DNA of 64,000 nt from Ailanthus altissimus (lineage: Eukaryota > Streptophyta > Magnoliopsida > Sapindales > Simaroubaceae). Location of the stretch: assembly GCA_946807835.1 (NCBI GenBank), contig CAMPEX010000001.1, positions 3,735,001-3,799,000 on the forward strand, written 5' to 3'. The position numbers and the translations under genes are program-made. Positions 56,871 to 64,000 of the stretch are shown piece after piece. The number at the start of each line of letters is the position of its first letter. Within the stretch, counting starts at the first letter, position 1. A model generated the notes under the pieces. That model ran no database searches and had not been told where the DNA came from. It saw only the letters and a program-made list of their open reading frames with translations.

Positions 56871-58018
56871 TAACCCCAAATCACATTTGGAAAGGGTCAG
56901 AGAGGGAGAGAGGCAGAGATGCAGAGGCTCTTTTAGAGCTGATGAAGATACTATGAGGGATGATGGTAGAAACTAACCTAGAATTCCTCTAAAAGGATAA
57001 TTGAAGACCTTCTGAAGGAGACACATCACCTTTCTCGGGGTCCTCAAGGCTTTTTATAGACTAAAATTACTCTTAGGTATGATCAGCTTGATTAAGAGAG
57101 ATTGAGCAGATTTGTGAATACCAACATTTCTACCTTCAAAGTAGATGATGTTGCTTATAGTAAATAGGATAAGCTTGAACACTTAGTCCCACTTATAAGA
57201 CAAGGGTAATGTTACATCCTTCCTGAGTGAGCTCGTGAATTTGTTGATCAGGATCCTTTACTATTCATCATGCTATCGGTAGCCCATTTGATGTAAGCTT
57301 CCTCTGTCTTTCTAAAATCTATTTTTTCCTCAATAATTTGTAACTATTAACGATTTCTTCAGGTTAACTTTGATTTGTCTCAATGTTACAATGACATCTT
57401 TTTCCTCCTCAACAATGGCCTTTGTGCTTAAGATTTGAATGAGGAATTAGAAGAGGTGAAACGACATGCCAAGAAGTCAAAGAAGAAGGCCGAGGATGTA
57501 AAGAAGAAAGGCTAACTGCTGACTAAGGATTTCAAATACTTATAGACTAAAGTTGAGGAGGCCAAAACAAAGAGGGCCGAGGCTAAGAGTAAAGTCTTAG
57601 ATTTAGAGAGAAAAGTCCTTTCTCAAGTAGACCAAGCATCAGAGGAAGTGGCAGCAACTAAGAGCAAATCTTTAAAGCTTTTAGACAAGTTCAACTCTTA
57701 AAGGTCAAAAGTTTTTAGACGGATACAGAGACTCTAAACCAAGATTGGATATAGTCTGAAAAGACGGTAGAATAGGCTAAAGGGAACCGGCCAAGATGGC
57801 ATGTAGAATTAAAGTATGTAACTATAGAGTTAGAGTTTACTAATTCTAAAGATTAAGCAATTGCATGAAAGGAGTCTTGAACGTTAAGGGTTATGGAAGG
57901 ATACACAATCCGTGTCAAGACTTTTGAAAAGCATTACCTAGATCTTGACCTCTAATGGCCTGATGATATAATCTTTAAGGCTGAGGCTGAGGTCACTGAG
58001 GATCCTCTTTTACGTTAT

Positions 58019-61000
58019 TATTGGTGTCGATTAAAATCTGGGTGTATGCATATACTTTGTATTCATTATCCAAAATACATATCACATACATATTTAGGCA
58101 TAACAAAAGCATAAAAATAGATAATAAACATATAAAATATATTAATCACATTAATATATATTGGATTGAGAATTTTCACTAATGTAACTTTTGAACAAAA
58201 GCTACTAGAGTCCGCTTGAGGTATACCTCGTTTACAGTTCTAGTAACCAACAAGGTGGGCTTGGTTATCTAAAACAGCAGCTCTAAATTCAGCAGAGGTT
58301 TAACACTTAAACTATAAATTTAGGGATAAGGACATTTTTGTCCCACGAATATGACCTAATTCTCAATTTTATCCTACGAGTTTCAGAAATCCCAATTGTT
58401 TCCTAGTTCGTTAATAAGATTCCATTAACTTTAACTGAAAATCTCTTTTCATTGTACATTGATAAATTTACCCTCAGTTATTATATTAATTAAAATTAGT
58501 GATGTGAGTACATTAAACAATGTACACATGTCGGTTATTAATAAGCTATTTAAAATAAAAAGATACGTGGCACATTTTAATAGGTTCAAATTTTTTAATG
58601 AATATTAAATTTTATTTTATATTAAAAATAATTAAAATAAATAAAACTGAACAACTAAAACCCGCGACTGCTGTCACCGGCCACCACCAGTTGCTGGATT
58701 TCGGTAACAAAAATAGGCAAAATTTATGTCATTGGATTCTATTTTTTTATTTCTACACAATGGTGGAATCATTTTTGTCCAAAAAAAATAAAAAGGTGGC
58801 CAAAAAATAAATCAAAAATAGGGGGAGGGTGGAGGCCACCACGCGCCACCATGGAACGAGGGGGCAGTGGCGTACACCGTCCCCACAGTTGGACAGATCG
58901 GCGGCCACCACCGTTCACCATGGAACGGCGGAGATTTGGCTTGTACCACCCCTACCGTTGGATAGATTGGCGGCTGATCTGTCCAACTATGGGGACGGTG
59001 CACGCCACCGTCCCCACTGTTCCATGGTGGCACGTGGTGGCCTCCGCCCTCCCCCTATTTTTGATCTATGTTTTGGCCACCTTTTTGACGTACAACTGCC
59101 GGCCCGTGGTGGTTATCAGCGGCCACCACTGTTTGCCATCGAATGGTGGTGCGGTGGCGTGCACCGCCCCCACTGTTCGACAGATTGGCCGCTAATCTAT
59201 TTAATGGTGGGGGAGGTGCACGCCATCGCCTTACCGTTCGACGGTGTACGATGGTGGCCTCCGCCTCTCACAGTGTTTTGTTTCTACTTTTGGCACATCT
59301 ATGGTACTCCATTGATAAAAAAAATCTTACAATTGCGTAGATCACAAAATTATGAGTCCAACGATATAAATTTTGAGTCGAATCGCAATTGGTCACCAGC
59401 AGTCGGTCGCTACTGACTATAGCGGCGGCGATTGCTCTCTTTTATTTATTCATTTTATTTTTTAAGTGACAAATTAGTGATTGACACGTGAATATTTTCT
59501 GTCAGGCCATCTTACTATTGACATGACTGTTTTGTCCCTCCAGTGTTAAAGTTAATAGAATCTTACTAATGAACTAAGATAAAATTGGGATATCTAAATC
59601 TCGTGGGATAACTTTGAGAATTAGGTCAAACTCGTGGGACAAAAATGTCCTTATCCCATAAATTTATTTGTTTTACCCTTGATCAATAAAATAAATACTA
59701 TAATGCTTTTAATAGCCAAAGTATACTTGAGAAGATGATGAATAGTAAACTCAACTCTTGAATTCAAAACAAAACAAACAATTTTCTTTTCTTTTCTTTC
59801 TCAATATGGCTAGCAACTTTAAGCATTGATCCATTGAATTTTATTTCAATTACACATATATAATAAACCAAATTAACTATTAATTTAGTTAAACCATAAT
59901 TAATACTTAACTTAACTTTAGTTTAACCTAACTTAAGTTAACTCTTAACTATAGTTAGATTAATCTACTTGTCCAACAAGTAATCAATATTTAAATATAT
60001 AATTAATCTGACTCAAGTTAACTACTAATCATAGTTAGGTTAGTTTACTTGTCCAGTAAAGTAAATAATATTTAAATATTTAATTAACTTAACCTTAGTT
60101 AACTATTTAATCTAGGTTAAGTTATGGATAATTAAATTATTAAATGAATAAAAAAACTTGAATATTTAATAATTAAATATATGAAATTACTTTTAAGCCC
60201 TTACTTGGTAGCCAAGTTAACCCAAAATGGGTCCTGCCTAATTACACATTTGAGTAAACTTAACCAAAGACTTATTATGCGCCATATGTCATTATTTGAT
60301 TGGTCAACAATAATTGTTAACTAATCAATGTACTTAACTCTTAAGTATTGACATACACACATCTCGAGGGTTCTTGAAATAATTATTCGGTTCTACTGGA
60401 TTCTACTGGATTGAATTATTCAATCATGTACGCTGCCCCTAGTGCACAATAAGTACACTTCATATTGCGGGACTCTCTAGGTCCACACAATTTGTCAAAT
60501 GGAACTATTTTATAAGTCTATGATCGATGTCCCGCATACTCGTCACGAATATTACAAATCAGCGCGTTAAACCATAAAGTTGAGGACATAGCACATACAT
60601 ATAATCCTTCTGTCATTTATACCCTAGATGTACAAGGACATAGATCAACACCGTAAAATCCCCTAAGCTCATCCACGAACTTATCTCCAAATTCGTATCT
60701 CGATGAACAATATAGGCAAACACCTTTGCTATTTTGTTCTTTGCCTATATTGTTCAATCCTGAGGAAATTTTTTTTCTTCTAGATTTATTGTTTATGACC
60801 ATAAGACTTTCTGAGATAAAATCTCAAATCATCGGATATATTAATTCCCTATATGAGCTGACGGATTCTATATCTATGTACACCGGACTCTATGATCATT
60901 GGACAATACCCAGTGACATGCAACGGTCATACTATAAAAAGTCTTTGACATCTATAGAATCTAAGTATGGTGGATCACTCACAAGCCCACCATAGCGCTC

Positions 61001-61604
61001 ACGTCAAAAGACCACAAATACTACTCAACTCGATAGAACCTTCCATTGACGGCTACATAGGATGTCTATTGGGGTCCTTGTGAGTCTGTTCAGTACACAG
61101 TCCTTACTGACTACTTGTATGCCTATACAAGCTCCAATCTTATGGTCAACTAGGAATAACCATCTATACCCTACAATATAAACATACACTGACTATATAA
61201 AAGAGATTTACTAACAGACCTGCATCGGTAAAAATAAACCAGGAACATAATATTTGAGAACATATTTGCATAATGACATTTTCCAGCACTTTATTACAAC
61301 TATGTCATTCCTAGTATACCCTTAGGTATTTGTCCTGTTACAGACAAGGCTCCAACTTCTTGGATCTCACTAATTCTTATAACCTGCTAACTCTTAGCAA
61401 TCATAATTCTCAATGTTGCTAACTCTTAGCCTTGATCTAAACTCTTTTAGATTATATTTGAACTCCTTTAGATAATACAATATCTACAGCGTTATAAGTA
61501 TTATACTATATAATTAATGTAATTAGTAATTTAATAAACTGTACATTGTATAAATATCAAATATTCCTACAAACAGGAATGACACATAAATATAAACCCT
61601 AAGA
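58019..61604 (-). mobile_element. Solo LTR, family B (copy B5), TSD GTTAT, with MULE inside
   Basis: Plus-strand ends are TATTGGTGTCG and AACCCTAAGA, both mutated from TGTTGG and CCCTAACA. The flanks GTTAT are perfect (58014-58018 and 61605-61609). Without the 58323-59657 MULE and its TSD it is 2242 bp, like B3. It shares TGGTGGATCACTCACAAGCC and CAGACAAGGCTCCAACT blocks with B2-B4. Confidence 0.92.
58323..59657. mobile_element. Long-TIR MULE, non-autonomous, 9-bp TSD
   Basis: It is 1335 bp with terminal inverted repeats of about 113 bp that begin GGGATAAGGACATTTTTGTC on both sides. The perfect 9-bp flanks ATAAATTTA (58314-58322 and 59658-59666) are the hallmark of Mutator-like elements. It has no transposase. 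The core (58,660-59,430) is GC-rich, with repeated and inverted GGTGGCGTGCACCG and CCACCATGGAAC phrases. It is open for 195 codons on the plus strand, but that ORF is probably a by-product of low stop-codon density. Confidence 0.92.
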
Positions 61605-62100
61605 GTTATGTGAATGAAGCCCATGTTAATCCTGTTCTTGATTCAAATGATGAAGTTGCTGTTGTGTGATTTCTATAACACAAACTAACGCAAGTGCACG
61701 TATCGCAACAAGTAATAAAGTGATGTGTAGAGTATCGTTCCCACGAGGATTGTGTCCTAAATTAATGCTAAGTACTACGATGTTGGCAACCTAACTTTAT
61801 TTAGGCTAATCTAAATGGCAAGGTGAGTTATTGAATTAAAAGCAACTAAAATCTAATTAGCTAGATAAATAAAGGAAAAGAGATATCTATGGCAATGGGG
61901 CTCTAGAGACTTGATTTCTCTATATTGTTCCTATGGTCTTTGTCATTAGTAATCAACAACCAATTTATGCATTCATTAATCTAGGGTGTATGATTAATCA
62001 CATTCCATCTTTTGAATGCGAATGAGATACTATGCATATATATTCAAGTTGATATGTCTATCTAACTATTTTACATAGACATGCATTACGCAACCCATAA

Positions 62101-63050
62101 ATGACTACCCCAAGGATTAATTTCATTATCACTGTCACTTCATCAAATGAAATTCTAGACATAATGATACACCCTAAAGAGTTTGGCCTGTCACGCTTAT
62201 CAAACACTTTAAAACGGAGAGCACCACATGTAACCCTAGGCATAATAGCACACCCCAAAGAGTTTGCGCCTGTCACGCATTTAATCAAACACTTGGAATG
62301 CACCTCATACAAATCCTAAGGAAGATCATGATGATTACCTAAGTTCATTAGTCTCTCAACTTAACAAACTCAAAGCTATGCTTTTTAATATCGACATATG
62401 GATTAAACTTTGTCAAGCACATAACCCAAATGTTTAATTCATCCAATCCATTTTTCAATGCAATTAGAAGCATGAAGCGCATAAAAAGCATAAACGAATA
62501 ACACAAGATAACTATTAATCACATAACAACTTCAACACATAAAGTTCAATAAAGTTCCATTAAGGCCTAGAACCTACAATCTACAACAAAATGATAATCT
62601 TGCGATATGGCGAATTCTATACAAATGGGATCCTAAACATTGATTTCATTCTATTCTTCCTATATTCTTCTTCTTTAGCAAATTTGTTCAATTCATTAAT
62701 CAAGGGCTTAAGACTAATCTCATTCCATCTTTCGAGTTCGAATGAGATACTATGCATACATAGTCAAGTTGATATGTCTATCTAACCTGTTATATATACA
62801 CGCATTAAGCTACCCTTAAATGACTACCCCAAGGATTAATTTCATTATCACTGTCACTTCATCAAATGAAATTCTAGACATAATGATACACCCTAAAGAG
62901 TTTGGCCTGTCACGCTTATCAAACACTTTAAAACGGAGAGCACCACATGTAACCCTAGGCATAATAGCACACCCCAAAGAGTTTGCGCCTGTCACGCATT
63001 TAATCAAACACTTGGAGTGCACCTCATGCAAATCCTAAGGAAGATCATGA
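62101..63050. repeat. Tandem duplication inside LTR A7 with a near-identical core
   Basis: 62,101-62,330 and 62,820-63,049 differ at only a few positions. Their flanks (61,930-62,100 against 62,650-62,819; 62,331-62,600 against 63,050-63,320) are only moderately similar. The offset is 719 bp. The matching 72-codon ORFs in each copy are not supported as genes. Confidence 0.88.
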
Positions 63051-63548
63051 AGATTACCTAGGTGTTATTGGCCTTTCAACTCAATAGCAACCTAAAGCTA
63101 TGTTTCTCCCAAATCCTATAAATGGATCAATCTCTTTCAAGCATAAATCCATACATTCACAACAACCAATTCATTTATCAATCAATTGGAAGCATTAAGC
63201 ATAAAGAAACATAAATGAATTACACGAATTTATACTAAATCATCCAAACATAATATTAATAAAACTACATCAATCCTTGGAATCAAGTTTAATCACATGA
63301 AAATCCAACCATAACTATAATTATCCAACCATCCATAGATACATCTCATTAAAACTAATATTCATAATTGAAATGACAACAAAGGATAAAAACAAAGAAA
63401 AGGAAAGGGAAAACCGAATTTGGGATGTCTCCAAGGTTTCAATTTCGTGCCTCTACTCCCCTCTCTTTTTTCTTTGGCTAAACAATGGGTGTTTATATAG
63501 GTAGGGTTGTAAAAAGAGGACAAAAAAGCCCTTAGGAGTGCCCAGAAT

Positions 63549-63641
63549 TCAGCGCCGCGGCGCTGGATTTCAGCGCTGCGGCGCTCACTTTCTGCAATTG
63601 GCGCCGCGGCGCTGAAATCCAGTGCTGCGGCGCTGCACTGT
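63549..63641 (-). promoter_or_regulatory. GCGCCGCGGCGC iterons and TATA box in LTR A7
   Basis: Four palindromic units (CAGCGCCGCGGCGCTGG, CAGCGCTGCGGCGCTC, GGCGCCGCGGCGCTG, GTGCTGCGGCGCTG) lie about 50 bp upstream, in minus-strand sense, of TATATAAA at 63,492-63,499. Confidence 0.68.
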
Positions 63642-63905
63642 AGCAAACAGTGGCACTGTAGCAACAGTGCCTCCATTCGTATTTTATCTCTAATGCTCCA
63701 TTTTGCGTCCGTTTTCTGGTATTTTTGCTCCGATAATGCCTCAACCTATAAAACAACATTAATATGCATAAATAGCCCAATTATTGAGATAAATTGAACA
63801 AATATCAAGTTAGGAAGATAAAATAGTTTATACAATTACGCCTTATCAGTTGCTCAAATGGCCGAGAAAGTCCCTAATGAGAATAGCCCTTCTCTTGTTG
63901 CTTAG

Positions 63906-64000
63906 ATGTTTTTTCCTTCATTTTGTTTTTTATCTAGTAATTGATGGAACTTAGGCCTCACAAACTTTGCATATTAATTTTGTTGCCAATGTAACTTTTT
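63906..64000 (+). other. 3' flank of the coiled-coil gene
   Basis: AT-rich sequence after the stop codon. It has no further feature before the window end. Confidence 0.4.

Larger units (their letters stand above)
61660..63848 (-). mobile_element. Solo LTR, family A (copy A7, internally duplicated), TSD GTTGC
   Basis: It is 2189 bp, with plus-strand ends TGTTGTGTG and CTTATCA and flanks GTTGC at 61655-61659 and 63849-63853. The conserved block is at 61,688-61,752 and the iterons at 63,549-63,641. It is the closest relative of A4: the last 300 bp are almost identical. It is longer because a central segment of about 720 bp is duplicated in tandem. Confidence 0.95.
56880..63905 (+). pseudogene. 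Coiled-coil accessory protein of a gypsy-type element, split by two LTRs
   Basis: The plus-strand coding remains include DKLEHLVPLIRQG (about 57,175), a possible GT-AG intron (about 57,293-57,364), then a strong coiled coil. Its segments are DLNEELEEVKRHAKKSKKKA, TKVEEAKTKRAEAKSKVLDL and VDQASEEVAATKSKSLKLLD (57,430-57,690). The end is EGYTIRVKTFEKHY, WPDDIIFKAEAEVTEDP. The gene is cut at 58,018 by LTR B5. It resumes for 51 bp at 61,610-61,660 and is cut again by LTR A7. It then ends in TAG at 63,903-63,905. Ignoring both LTRs and one copy of each TSD, the last 40 or so codons are open. I compare it with the coiled-coil part of plant 'putative gypsy-type transposon' proteins; the function is unknown. 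Confidence 0.6.

Noticed and set aside
58829..59416. 195-codon plus-strand ORF in the MULE core, and overlapping 114-codon and 73-codon ORFs
   Set aside because: The core is GC-rich, so all frames are open. The translations are Pro/Arg/His-rich low-complexity sequence with no domain. The repeats explain them.
62101..63038. Two nearly identical 72-codon ORFs (and antisense 71-84 codon ORFs) in LTR A7
   Set aside because: They are created by the tandem duplication in an LTR. They have no homologue that I recognise and no frame conservation in other A copies.

Overview
This window reads as heterochromatic or intergenic DNA of a flowering plant, most likely a eudicot. It is very AT-rich and I found no intact host gene. 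Every recognisable coding stretch belongs to plant transposons: Ty1/copia and Ty3/gypsy polyproteins, a plant L1-type LINE, and MULE proteins (MuDR DNA-binding domain, SWIM finger, DUF1985, Ulp1). All are broken by in-frame stops (often TAG or TAA where CAG, CAA or TGG is expected), frameshifts and deletions. I saw no tRNA, rRNA or CRISPR. The species cannot be named from this sequence.

The layout is a nest of insertions, most dated relative to each other by target-site duplications (TSDs). (1) 1-634 is the end of a solo LTR (family A). (2) 640-2015 is a MULE transposase relic, entered by a Ty1/copia element (about 2016-14,700). The copia pol carries a family-A solo LTR at 7303-8757 (TSD ATACT). 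Its 3' end is disrupted by another family-A LTR at 9704-13195, which itself holds a family-B solo LTR at 10001-12058 (TSD CCAAC). (3) 14.9-17.0 kb is a minus-strand DUF1985/Ulp1 relic split by a family-C solo LTR. (4) 17.6-18.8 kb is an AT-rich minisatellite and 18.8-22.07 kb is featureless AT-rich DNA. (5) 22.07-29.29 kb is a minus-strand LINE with two family-A solo LTRs (24464-25796, TSD GCTAT; 26661-27312, TSD ACCTT). (6) 29.3-33.3 kb is a minus-strand Tat-like Ty3/gypsy relic with 63-bp tandem repeats beyond its integrase. (7) 35.1-54.6 kb is a plus-strand, apparently non-autonomous LTR element (family D) with about 92-bp tandem repeats. It is interrupted by solo LTR B (38451-40710), a minus-strand Ty3/gypsy element (41216-49645) that contains solo LTR A (45220-46640), and solo LTR B (51420-53328). 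(8) 56.9-63.9 kb is a coiled-coil retroelement protein gene. It is split by a family-B LTR (58019-61604, itself carrying a long-TIR MULE at 58323-59657 with a 9-bp TSD) and a family-A LTR (61660-63848, TSD GTTGC).

The most interesting signals are these. One LTR family is present seven times as LTR sequence with no internal region. It carries GC-rich palindromic iterons just upstream of a TATA box in sequence that is otherwise about 70% AT, and a strongly conserved block near the LTR 3' end. The gypsy element at 41-49.6 kb has an inverted LTR fragment joined at an 8-bp microhomology, as expected from a reverse-transcription template switch. Tandem repeats appear in the 3' regions of Tat-like elements. 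In four protein-coding targets, removing the LTR and one TSD copy restores the reading frame across the site. I see no evidence for a new defence or regulatory gene system; the novelty is in retroelement architecture.
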